A stretch of 19,834 nt of DNA from CAVSWN01 sp046728115 (lineage in GTDB: Bacteria; Acidobacteriota; Vicinamibacteria; Vicinamibacterales; CAVVIG01). Positions 1 through 6,734 of this stretch are shown one piece after another. The stretch is from the NCBI GenBank assembly GCA_046728115.1, contig JBKPDW010000601.1:1-19834 (forward strand). The letters are read 5' to 3'. The notes beneath the pieces were generated by a model. It was not told the DNA's origin. It ran no database searches and saw only the letters and a list, made by a program, of their open reading frames with translations. A program made the position numbers and the translations under genes. How positions within the stretch are numbered: position 1 is the stretch's first letter; each line of letters starts with the position of its first letter.

Positions 1-1
1 G

Positions 2-40
2 GTGGACGCCGCCGGCACCGTCTCGCTGGAGAACGTTTGA
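2..40 (+). CDS. C-terminal end of a gene truncated by the window edge
   Basis: Read from base 2, the plus strand gives VDAAGTVSLENV followed by a TGA stop at 38-40. The short peptide has the look of a beta-rich protein terminus, but twelve residues are too few to assign a family. The next gene on this side is on the minus strand and ends at 176, so the two would be convergent. Nothing gene-like is seen between 41 and 175. The reading frame is plausible but could be chance. Confidence 0.3.
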   Translation: MDAAGTVSLENV

Positions 41-175
41 TGCTGGGTGAGAACGCTATCTCGCACACATCCTCCGTCACATGACAATCAATGCGGGTGC
101 CAGACCCACAAATGCGCGCACTACCTCTAGCATTTGCCACCGGACCGATTCAAGAGGATTGCGTGACCGATGAAC

Positions 176-2062
176 TCAATTGAGCCCGAACGCCAGCAGA
201 ACGTTGCCGGGACGCAACCCGAAGAATCCGTAGCCGGAACTGACGTACACCATCCCACCTGCAATCGTGGGCGCGGGCCCGTTCATCGATCCGCCCCTGG
301 CTCTCACCTTGTTGACCGTCGGAAACTCGCGATTGGCGTCGAACGACCAGACGACGCTGCCATCCTTCGTCGAGTACGCGCGCACGGCGCCGTCGTTGGA
401 TGGCGAAAACACGACGCCTGGAATCACGCTGATCGCGGAGAACTGCGCGCCGCTGCAGGCGCGGCTCGGTCGGCCGCAGACAGGGGGTTGCGGCGGAGCC
501 AGCCAGGCTCGCGTGCCGCTCTTCAGATCGACGGCGTGCAGTCCGCCCGGTTCCGGTGCGTAGATCTCGACGACCGGCACATATGCATGCTCGGCGTCGA
601 CCGCGACACCCCACTGGATGCCGCCAAGGCCGCTGCCGCCGCCAGCCCGATAGCGCCAGACCTGTGCGCCATTGCGTTCAGGATCCAGCGCGTACGTAAA
701 GCCAGATTTCTGACCAGCCACGATCAGGTCGTGGCCCGCCGGCGTCGATGCCAGCGCCGGCGCTGCACCGAAATCGAAATCCGGTCCCGGATGCTCGCCG
801 CAGTTGATTTCGCCGGGCACGCAGCCGAATAGGTCGGCCGGCGTCAACTGATGCACCCAGCGCATCGCGCCGGTCTTCAAATCCATCGCCACGATCGCGT
901 CGGTCGTCGGCTGGGCCGGCCCGCTGTAGGTGTTGCCGACGCCGACGTACAGAACCCCACGCTTCGCGTCGATCGTAGGCGCCGACCAGATTGCGCCGCC
1001 CGCAGGCCCCCACGCCTCGGTGCGGTCGGCGTACACGCGCAACAACGTCGGTCGATCGGGGATCGTGTACGTCTTCCAGACGACGTCACCAGTCGCAGCG
1101 TCCAGAGCGACCACGCTGCCGCGAAACGTGCAGCAGGCGTAGCCAGGCGGCCTTCCGCCTTCTTCATACGAGGACGTGGGGACGTACAGTCGACCGGCGA
1201 ACAAGGTCGGCGAGCCGGTCAACCGGACCAGCGGATGATCGTCGACCTTCTGACTCCACACGAGACGTCCGCTCGCCGCGTCGACGGCGTACGCGTAGCC
1301 CTGCTGATCGGAAAAGTACGCCAGATACCTGGTCATGTTGCGGCCGGCGCTCTTCACCGAGGTCGATCCAATCGACACCGAGGCTCGCACGCCGCCATGC
1401 GCCGCGAACGTCCATACAATGCAGCCCGCTGCAGCATCGAGCGAGTACACCGTTCCGTTCTGACTGCCGACGAAGAGACGGCCGCCGGCGACCGTGGGCT
1501 GAGCCCAGGCAGAGGTTGCGTCCGGAAACCCGAAAGCCCACTTCAGACGCAGATGCGGAACCTCATCGGCCGTGAGACCGGCACGTGCCGTCGGTTGGAA
1601 ATGCGTGTTGCCGAGGTCGGCTCCCCATCCGTTCCACTGCGGTCCGTGCGCCGGAGTGAACGGCGTCGGCTTGCTGCAACGGCCGGCGACAGCGCCGCTG
1701 ATGTCGCCGCGTAACGTTCTATGCGTCAGGTACTCGGCGATCGCACGGCGCTCGGCGCCGCTCAGCGCCAGACCCTGATAGCGCATCGATCCCGACGTGA
1801 GCGCGTCCAGAATGGCTCGAGGCGAGCGGCCGGCCAACGCCTCGGGCGTCGGCGCATGCCCATCTCCGTCGTTGTGACACGAACTGCAGGCGTCGTTGAA
1901 CAGCGAACCGCCGTCAGGCCTGGACGCGGGCCCCTGCGCCGCGACCAGACCGACGAAGGATGCCAGCACGATTGAAAGGGGACCCAGACGAGCGATGACT
2001 GTTTCAGTGTACCTCGCAATCTCCGTCCCTGTCGCAACCTCCGTCCCTGTCGGCGGGACCAC
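176..2062 (-). CDS. Cytochrome c / PQQ-dependent alcohol dehydrogenase-like quinohemoprotein
   Basis: An exported quinohemoprotein of 628 residues, resembling the polyvinyl alcohol dehydrogenase type. A hydrophobic signal segment (about residues 23-43, ending VAAQ) is followed by a c-type heme motif CSSCH at 59-63 within a small cytochrome c domain to about residue 115. A PQQ-type beta-propeller then runs to the C-terminus, with recurring blade signatures such as GRLFVGSQNGTVYSLDA, GSVVALDAATGDVVW and GAVRAYSTKDGSVVWSF. A vicinal Cys-Cys pair (YACCTF) matches the vicinal disulfide known in quinoprotein alcohol dehydrogenases. The predicted role is periplasmic oxidation of an alcohol, with electrons passing from PQQ to heme; the substrate cannot be read. 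The start is uncertain: the GTG at 2062 is the only upstream start in frame, has no clear ribosome site, and places an 18-bp tandem repeat inside the coding sequence. It stands alone, divergent from the methyltransferase at 2105. Confidence 0.85.
   Translation of the reverse strand: MVPPTGTEVATGTEIARYTETVIARLGPLSIVLASFVGLVAAQGPASRPDGGSLFNDACSSCHNDGDGHAPTPEALAGRSPRAILDALTSGSMRYQGLALSGAERRAIAEYLTHRTLRGDISGAVAGRCSKPTPFTPAHGPQWNGWGADLGNTHFQPTARAGLTADEVPHLRLKWAFGFPDATSAWAQPTVAGGRLFVGSQNGTVYSLDAAAGCIVWTFAAHGGVRASVSIGSTSVKSAGRNMTRYLAYFSDQQGYAYAVDAASGRLVWSQKVDDHPLVRLTGSPTLFAGRLYVPTSSYEEGGRPPGYACCTFRGSVVALDAATGDVVWKTYTIPDRPTLLRVYADRTEAWGPAGGAIWSAPTIDAKRGVLYVGVGNTYSGPAQPTTDAIVAMDLKTGAMRWVHQLTPADLFGCVPGEINCGEHPGPDFDFGAAPALASTPAGHDLIVAGQKSGFTYALDPERNGAQVWRYRAGGGSGLGGIQWGVAVDAEHAYVPVVEIYAPEPGGLHAVDLKSGTRAWLAPPQPPVCGRPSRACSGAQFSAISVIPGVVFSPSNDGAVRAYSTKDGSVVWSFDANREFPTVNKVRARGGSMNGPAPTIAGGMVYVSSGYGFFGLRPGNVLLAFGLN
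2017..2052 (-). repeat. 18-bp tandem duplication at the start of the quinohemoprotein gene
   Basis: Two 18-bp units (2017-2034 and 2035-2052 on the plus strand) differ by one base. On the minus strand each contains the core GGGACGGAG followed by GTT or ATT. A related two-unit array with the same 18-bp period lies at 3779-3807. The repeat is translated as TGTEVATGTEIA if the GTG start at 2062 is right. Confidence 0.7.
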
Positions 2063-2104
2063 AGATCGGGCGCGCCACGGATTCGTCGGTGCGACAATAC
2101 GTCG

Positions 2105-2719
2105 ATGCGGACGATCCGTCGCAAGTCCGTGACCAGAACGCTGCTCCCGGTCATCGCGGCCGCATCGATTCTGAGTGCGTCCGCTCAGGCGCAGACGAAG
2201 CGGTTACCGCAGCCCGCTGTCCGCTATGTGCCGTCGCCGCAGTCGGTCGTCGACGCAATGCTCGCGTTGGCGCAGGTGACGTCCTCGGATGTCGTCTACG
2301 ATCTTGGATCCGGAGACGGCCGTATTCCGATCACGGCCGCGCAGAGGTACGGCGCGCACGGGGTCGGCATCGAGGTCGAGCCGCGACTGATCGAAGAAGC
2401 GAAGGACAATGCCGCGAGGGCGCATGTTGCGGATCGTGTCGTGTTCCTCAATCAGGATTTGTTCGAGACCGATATCCGCCCCGCCACGGTGGTGACGTTG
2501 TTTCTGTTGCCGCGCCTGAACCAGGAACTGGTGCCTAAACTCAGGCGCGACCTCCGTCCGGGCGCGCGTGTTGTATCCCATCAGTTCGACATGGGTCCGG
2601 ACTGGCCGCCCGAACAGATCCAGGACGTCAGCGGACTGACTATCTATCTGTGGACGATTCGGCAGGCCGCGCCAGAGGCCAACTTCGTTGCGATCGACCT
2701 GCCGCGCACAAAGCGGTAG
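2105..2719 (+). CDS. Exported class I SAM-dependent methyltransferase-like protein
   Basis: A 204-residue protein with a Rossmann methyltransferase core. The SAM-binding motif I is VYDLGSGDGR at 64-73, the acidic end of strand 2 is GIEVEP at 88-93, and FLNQDLF at 114-120 fits the motif around strand 4. The N-terminus is unusual: MRTIRRKSVTRTLLPVIAAA continuing to SILSASAQAQ reads as a Sec signal peptide (positive n-region, hydrophobic core, AQA cleavage site), so the enzyme may be exported although SAM is cytosolic. Similar signal-bearing methyltransferases occur in Acidobacteriota, from memory of the family. The methyl acceptor is unknown. No good Shine-Dalgarno precedes the ATG; a GTG at 2129 is an alternative start that would keep the signal peptide. 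The gene lies 46 bp upstream of 2766 and may be co-transcribed with it. Confidence 0.85.
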   Translation: MRTIRRKSVTRTLLPVIAAASILSASAQAQTKRLPQPAVRYVPSPQSVVDAMLALAQVTSSDVVYDLGSGDGRIPITAAQRYGAHGVGIEVEPRLIEEAKDNAARAHVADRVVFLNQDLFETDIRPATVVTLFLLPRLNQELVPKLRRDLRPGARVVSHQFDMGPDWPPEQIQDVSGLTIYLWTIRQAAPEANFVAIDLPRTKR

Positions 2720-2765
2720 ACTGGCGGCGTCGACGCCTCGGAACGGGACTGAAAGGAGCCGGCCG

Positions 2766-3770
2766 ATGCAGAGTCACGGGAGCGCTTGGCGCCTGTTCTC
2801 GATTGCGTTGGGTCTCGGATGGCTCGGGGTGGTCGCTGCGGCCGCACAAACGGCCACGCCGCGCCCCACGTCTCACAAGACGACTCCCACGGCCGGCAAG
2901 GGCGCTGTCCCTCGACTTCCCGACGGACATCCCGACCTACAAGGCACGTGGGACTTCGCGCAGCTGACGCCGCTCGAACGTCCATCCGAATTCACGGGCA
3001 AGGATGCCGTGACGGAACAAGAGGTCGAGGAATTCGCGCAAAGACGAATCGAAACGAGCAACAAGGATCGTCGCGACGGCGGCGCCGCCGCGGACGTCGA
3101 GCGCGCGTACAACGATTTCTGGTGGGACTTCGGAACGAGAATCGCCAAACAGCCTTCGCTCGTCGTCGATCCGTCTGATGGCAGGATCCCGCCGCTGACA
3201 TCCGAGGCGCGTGAGCGCAACGCCCAACGAAAACCGCTCTACGACAACCCCGAGGAGCGGCCGCTCGCCGAACGTTGCATCCTCGGATTCAACTCGGGTC
3301 CGCCCATGGTGCCGAGCGCCTACAACAACAACATGCAGCTCGTGCAAACGCCGCATCACGTGATGATTCTCAACGAGATGATTCACAGCGCGCGGATCGT
3401 CGATATGAGCGGACGTCCGCATCTGCCGGCAAGCATGCGCTTCCTGACGGGAGACTCCATCGGGCGCTGGGACGGCGATACCCTGGTGGTCGACACGACG
3501 AATTTCTCGAAGGAGCGCGCGTTTCGCGGCGCCAGCTCCCAGATGCACCTGATCGAACGCTTCAGGAGGGCGGATCGAGAGACCTTGCAGTACGAGTTCA
3601 CCGTGGACGATCCGGCGACCTGGACGCAGAACTGGACCGCGTCGATTCCGATGGTCAAGTCGAACGAACTGATTTTCGAATACGCGTGCCACGAGGCCAA
3701 CTATGCCCTCGCGGGCGTCCTGCAAGGCGCACGGTATCAGGACAAACAACTCCCTCCGTCGCCTAAATAA
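2766..3770 (+). CDS. Uncharacterised exported protein (family common in Acidobacteriota)
   Basis: A 334-residue secreted protein. The start at 2766 is chosen because AAAGGAG lies about 10 bases upstream and the product begins with a clean signal peptide (residues 1-28, ending AAAAQ); the longer reading frame from 2688 would overlap the methyltransferase. Recognisable conserved blocks are LPDGHPDLQGTW (51-62), the Cys-containing ERCILGF (169-175), QTPHHVMILNE (195-204), GDSIGRWDGDTLVVDTTNF (229-247), HLIERFRR (261-268), DDPATWTQNWTASIPM (281-296) and FEYACHEANY (304-313). I recognise this as a recurring family in Vicinamibacteria and related groups, but it has no established function. Histidines and acidic residues in the conserved blocks could bind a metal or a ligand; that is speculation. 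It lies just before the first copper monooxygenase gene, separated by 65 bp with a promoter-like site. Confidence 0.85.
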   Translation: MQSHGSAWRLFSIALGLGWLGVVAAAAQTATPRPTSHKTTPTAGKGAVPRLPDGHPDLQGTWDFAQLTPLERPSEFTGKDAVTEQEVEEFAQRRIETSNKDRRDGGAAADVERAYNDFWWDFGTRIAKQPSLVVDPSDGRIPPLTSEARERNAQRKPLYDNPEERPLAERCILGFNSGPPMVPSAYNNNMQLVQTPHHVMILNEMIHSARIVDMSGRPHLPASMRFLTGDSIGRWDGDTLVVDTTNFSKERAFRGASSQMHLIERFRRADRETLQYEFTVDDPATWTQNWTASIPMVKSNELIFEYACHEANYALAGVLQGARYQDKQLPPSPK

Positions 3771-3778
3771 TGCCTCAG

Positions 3779-3807
3779 AGACGGAGGTTCGGGGTGGGAC
3801 CGAGGTT
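3779..3807 (+). repeat. Diverged two-unit copy of the 18-bp GGGACGGAGGTT repeat
   Basis: ACGGAGGTT at 3781-3789 recurs as ACCGAGGTT at 3799-3807, exactly 18 bp later; the second unit reads GGGACCGAGGTT, one base from the core seen at 2017-2052. The array fills most of the gap between the genes ending at 3770 and starting at 3836 and abuts a TATAAT box. Confidence 0.5.
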
Positions 3808-3812
3808 ATAAT
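3807..3812 (+). promoter_or_regulatory. Possible -10 box of the first cytochrome c-PHM gene
   Basis: A perfect TATAAT hexamer stands 23 bp before the ATG at 3836, in otherwise GC-rich DNA. At 16-18 bp spacing the -35 position holds repeat sequence (GAGGTT region) and does not match TTGACA, so activity would depend on an activator or another sigma factor. AAGGCAGGG just before the ATG may be the ribosome site. Confidence 0.35.
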
Positions 3813-3835
3813 TCGGCCTCGAAAGGCAGGGCTTC

Positions 3836-5236
3836 ATGAAGCGTGCAGCTTGTTTTGCGCTGGTCCTCCTCGCCCTTTCCTTCGCGCGACCCTCGGCCGC
3901 GGCCTCGACGCCGACCTTCACCAAGGACGTCGCGCCGATTCTCTACAACAGCTGCGTTACCTGTCATCGGCCCGGCGAAGTCGCGCCGATGTCGCTCGTT
4001 ACCTATGAAGACGTGCGTCCCTGGGCGAAATCGATTCGGCTGAAGGTCGCCAATCGCGAGATGCCGCCGTGGGGAGCGGATCCACGCTTCGGCACGTTCA
4101 AGGACGATCGCAGCCTCACCGCCGAGCAGATCGACACGATTGCGAAGTGGGTCGAGGCCGGCGCACCGAAAGGCGCTGATGCCGACCTCCCGAAGCTGCC
4201 GACCTTCGCAACCGGCTGGTCGCATGGCGAACCCGACGTCGTGATCGAGATGCCGGTCGATTTCCCGATTCCAGCCGAAGGCGAAGTGCCGGTCACCGAC
4301 TTCTTCAGCAAGGCCCCGTTCACTGAAGACGTCTACGTGAAAGCGCTGGAGGTGCGGCCTGGGACAGCAGGCGTCGTCCACCATGCCGGCCTGTATGTCA
4401 TCGATCGATTGCCCGAGGGCGCGAAGCTCGTCGACGGCCGCATCATCGGCGCCGACGGCAAGCCGATGTCGCGCAACCAGGTGGCGCGCGCCAACGGCGG
4501 CACGAGCACCGAGGAAATCCAGAAGCTGCTGTCGTTCGTTCCTGGCCGCGGCTACGAGGAGTACCAGGCCGACGCCGGACAACTGATCAAGGCGGGCTCG
4601 TACATCGATTTCTACATGCACTACACGCCCACGGGCACGCCGCAGAAGGATCGCACGAAGCTCGGGCTGTACTTCGCGAAGCCCGGACAGACGGTCGGGC
4701 ACATGATTTATCACAGCTTCAGCGCCGCGGGCCCAACCAGCTACATCGTGGAAGGCAAGGAATACGCGCCGCAGCGCCAGCGCCGCGACGATCCCAACAG
4801 CGTTGAGGGCGGCGTGAACCTGCCGAACATTCCGCCGTACGCCGAGAACTGGAAGGTCGTCAGCATCCACACGATCCGCGAGCCGATCACGTTATACGGG
4901 CTGACGCCGCATCTCCATCTGCGCGGCAAAAGCATGCGCTACACGCTGACGTGGCCCGATGGTCGCGAAGAGGTGCTGCTCGACGTGCCCAGGTACGACT
5001 TCAACTGGCAGACGTACTACGAGCTCGTGACGCCGAAGAAGATCCCCGGCGGAAGCAAGGTCACCGTCGTAACGCTGTTCGACAACTCCCCGAAGAATCC
5101 GTACAACCCGGCGCCGGACAAGGAAGTGTACTGGTCGGAGCAGAGCTGGGACGAGATGTACGCCCCGCAGGCGCGCATTACCGTCGACAGCCGCGAGTTG
5201 AAGAAGTCGCTGGTGATCGCGCCGCAGCAGAGATAA
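3836..5236 (+). CDS. Cytochrome c fused to PHM-like copper type II monooxygenase (copy 1)
   Basis: A 466-residue exported two-domain protein. The signal peptide is residues 1-23 (MKRAACFALV... ending AAAS). A cytochrome c domain follows, with CVTCH at 40-44 and a likely distal ligand Met76 in REMPPWG. The rest is a PHM-type (copper type II, ascorbate-dependent monooxygenase) fold. The expected copper ligands are visible: His182-His183 (VVHHAG) and His262 (MHYTPTG) for one copper; His359 and His361 (PHLHLRGKSMRY) and Met441 (SWDEMY) for the other. These match the HH, QVHYG, HTHxxGK and SSDEM motifs of mammalian PHM. The predicted activity is hydroxylation of a C-H bond in the periplasm, with the heme probably supplying electrons in place of ascorbate. 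It is close in sequence to the gene at 6735-8168. The substrate is unknown. Confidence 0.9.
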   Translation: MKRAACFALVLLALSFARPSAAASTPTFTKDVAPILYNSCVTCHRPGEVAPMSLVTYEDVRPWAKSIRLKVANREMPPWGADPRFGTFKDDRSLTAEQIDTIAKWVEAGAPKGADADLPKLPTFATGWSHGEPDVVIEMPVDFPIPAEGEVPVTDFFSKAPFTEDVYVKALEVRPGTAGVVHHAGLYVIDRLPEGAKLVDGRIIGADGKPMSRNQVARANGGTSTEEIQKLLSFVPGRGYEEYQADAGQLIKAGSYIDFYMHYTPTGTPQKDRTKLGLYFAKPGQTVGHMIYHSFSAAGPTSYIVEGKEYAPQRQRRDDPNSVEGGVNLPNIPPYAENWKVVSIHTIREPITLYGLTPHLHLRGKSMRYTLTWPDGREEVLLDVPRYDFNWQTYYELVTPKKIPGGSKVTVVTLFDNSPKNPYNPAPDKEVYWSEQSWDEMYAPQARITVDSRELKKSLVIAPQQR

Positions 5237-5264
5237 GCCGGATAACCGCAGCGCGCGCGTTCGA

Positions 5265-5320
5265 GGCAGGTGTCCGCACGCTCGCCTGCCCGCCGACGAG
5301 GCCCGGGCGCCGTCCCGGGC
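5265..5320. terminator. Two hairpins between convergent genes, possible bidirectional terminator
   Basis: Between the stop at 5236 and the convergent permease ending at 5347 are two hairpins: GGCAGGTG/CGCCTGCC (5265-5272 with 5283-5290, one G-T pair) and GCCCGGG/CCCGGGC (5301-5307 with 5314-5320, 6-base loop). Neither is followed by a T-run, so intrinsic termination is uncertain. Confidence 0.35.
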
Positions 5321-5346
5321 GAGATCGAGGTGTGAAAGCTCGCGCG

Positions 5347-6627
5347 CTACAGGAACATCACGCCGGCTGCGATTCCGATGAGCATCACTGCCGCCGACAG
5401 CATCCCGACCAGGCGGAACCGCTGCAGCGATCCGCCCAGCAGCATCATGCACGGCAGGCTGACAGCCGGCAGCACGATCAGCAGCGCCGCGGCGGGGCCC
5501 GTGAAACCGGACTGAATCAGCTCCAGCGCCATCGGAATCTCCGACCACGTAGAGATCATGAGCAACGTGCCGCCGATGGCGGACAGCACGACGCTCGGCA
5601 GGTTGTTGCCGAACGCCGGCGGCAGCATCCGATATACCGCGGACGCAATGACGCTCCACACCCAGAGCGTCGGGATCAGCACCATGCCGACGCGAACGCT
5701 CGCGTACAGCCACGCGCTCAGCAACTGCGAAGGCGCGTCCAGCCGCCGATCGCCGGTGATCCGATCGAGGTCGAACAACGCGGCGTACCAGCCGAGCGCG
5801 CGCTGCATCCGGGTCGGCGCCGCCTCTCGATCGTCCGGAGCGGTTGCCGGTGCGCTCCAGCGATCGGCCGCGCGCGCGACGAGATACGTCACCACCACGG
5901 TGACCACAACGCCGGCGACGATCCGTACGAGCGCGAAGGGCGCGGGCAGCAGCGCGACGGCGAGAATCATCGTCGTGATATTCAGCATCGGCGCGCCGAC
6001 GACGAACGAGAGCAGGAACTGAGTGGACGCGCCGCGCCGGACGAGCGACGGCGCCATGACGGACGAGCAGCACGAGCAGAATGGCTGCGGCAACGCGAAC
6101 AGCGCGCCGAACAGCGACCCGGGGAACCCCGAGCGCACGACGTACGGCCTGAAGTATAGCGGCAGGATCGTCAGCGCCAGCCCGGAGAGCAGAATGCCGA
6201 GCATCGCCGCGTGCCACACGGTGGGCAGGTAACTGGTCGCCTGGGCGATGGGCCGCGGCCAGCCGGTGACGCCGAACGCGTTCAGCCAGTCGACGCCGAT
6301 CCGGCCCGCCGCAACCGATCGGGCGGCCGGCACGCCGCGATACGTGAACAGGTCGGCGACGAGCAGGGCCGCGACGGCGATCGTCAGCGGTTCGAGGTAG
6401 CGGGATGGGTTGGAGACCTGCGCCTCGATTCGCCGCATGCGGCACTGGCAGAACCACGCACCGGCGACGCCGACGGCGAGCATTGCCAATTGCGCCGGAT
6501 GAAACACGTAGTAGACGGATCTGACCGGATAGGCGGCAAAGATGAAGCCGCGCCGGAAATCCACGAGCGTCAGGAGCGTCAGCCCGAGAAAGAGAACGAA
6601 CGCGGACAACCACAGACGGTACGACAC
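5347..6627 (-). CDS. Permease of the DUF318/ArsP_1 (YraQ-like) type
   Basis: A 426-residue polytopic inner-membrane protein with roughly ten hydrophobic segments. The diagnostic feature is QPFCSCCSS at 181-189 followed by an LVRRGAS turn and then FVVGAPMLNITTMI; this Cys-containing PFCSC loop defines the predicted-permease family that includes ArsP. Known family members export organoarsenicals or are of unknown substrate. A second cysteine pair, CQC at 60-62, lies near the end of the second hydrophobic segment. Cysteine clusters are compatible with soft-metal or thiol chemistry, but the substrate cannot be inferred. The start is a GTG at 6627 with no strong Shine-Dalgarno; the N-terminus fits a first membrane segment (residues 6-22). 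It sits between two copper monooxygenase genes, convergent with the first and 107 bp downstream of the second. Confidence 0.85.
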   Translation of the reverse strand: MSYRLWLSAFVLFLGLTLLTLVDFRRGFIFAAYPVRSVYYVFHPAQLAMLAVGVAGAWFCQCRMRRIEAQVSNPSRYLEPLTIAVAALLVADLFTYRGVPAARSVAAGRIGVDWLNAFGVTGWPRPIAQATSYLPTVWHAAMLGILLSGLALTILPLYFRPYVVRSGFPGSLFGALFALPQPFCSCCSSVMAPSLVRRGASTQFLLSFVVGAPMLNITTMILAVALLPAPFALVRIVAGVVVTVVVTYLVARAADRWSAPATAPDDREAAPTRMQRALGWYAALFDLDRITGDRRLDAPSQLLSAWLYASVRVGMVLIPTLWVWSVIASAVYRMLPPAFGNNLPSVVLSAIGGTLLMISTWSEIPMALELIQSGFTGPAAALLIVLPAVSLPCMMLLGGSLQRFRLVGMLSAAVMLIGIAAGVMFL

Positions 6628-6659
6628 AAAACGTAAAGTGGTAACCTGGCGAATCGGAG

Positions 6660-6707
6660 AGCCGGTGAATCCAGACTAACCGTTCCTAAATCACCAATTC
6701 ACCGGCT
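6660..6707. repeat. Imperfect palindrome downstream of cytochrome c-PHM copy 2
   Basis: GCCGGTGAAT at 6661-6670 pairs perfectly with ATTCACCGGC at 6697-6706, with one further A-T pair outside and a 26-base loop. It lies between the stop at 6735 and the permease start at 6627 (both minus strand), so it could act as a terminator or a processed hairpin. Its GGTG/AATT wording resembles the palindrome at 8185-8258 on the other side of the gene. Confidence 0.6.
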
Positions 6708-6734
6708 GCTCGGCTTGTCAATCGTTGACAGCCT

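Noticed and set aside
2688..2765. Upstream extension of the uncharacterised exported protein
   Set aside because: It overlaps the methyltransferase end and would bury the signal peptide; the ATG at 2766 has a good ribosome site.
4892..6613. Long minus-strand frame (573 codons) across the permease gene and the end of copy 1
   Set aside because: Out of frame with the permease, Arg-rich and low in hydrophobic structure; the permease frame explains the region.
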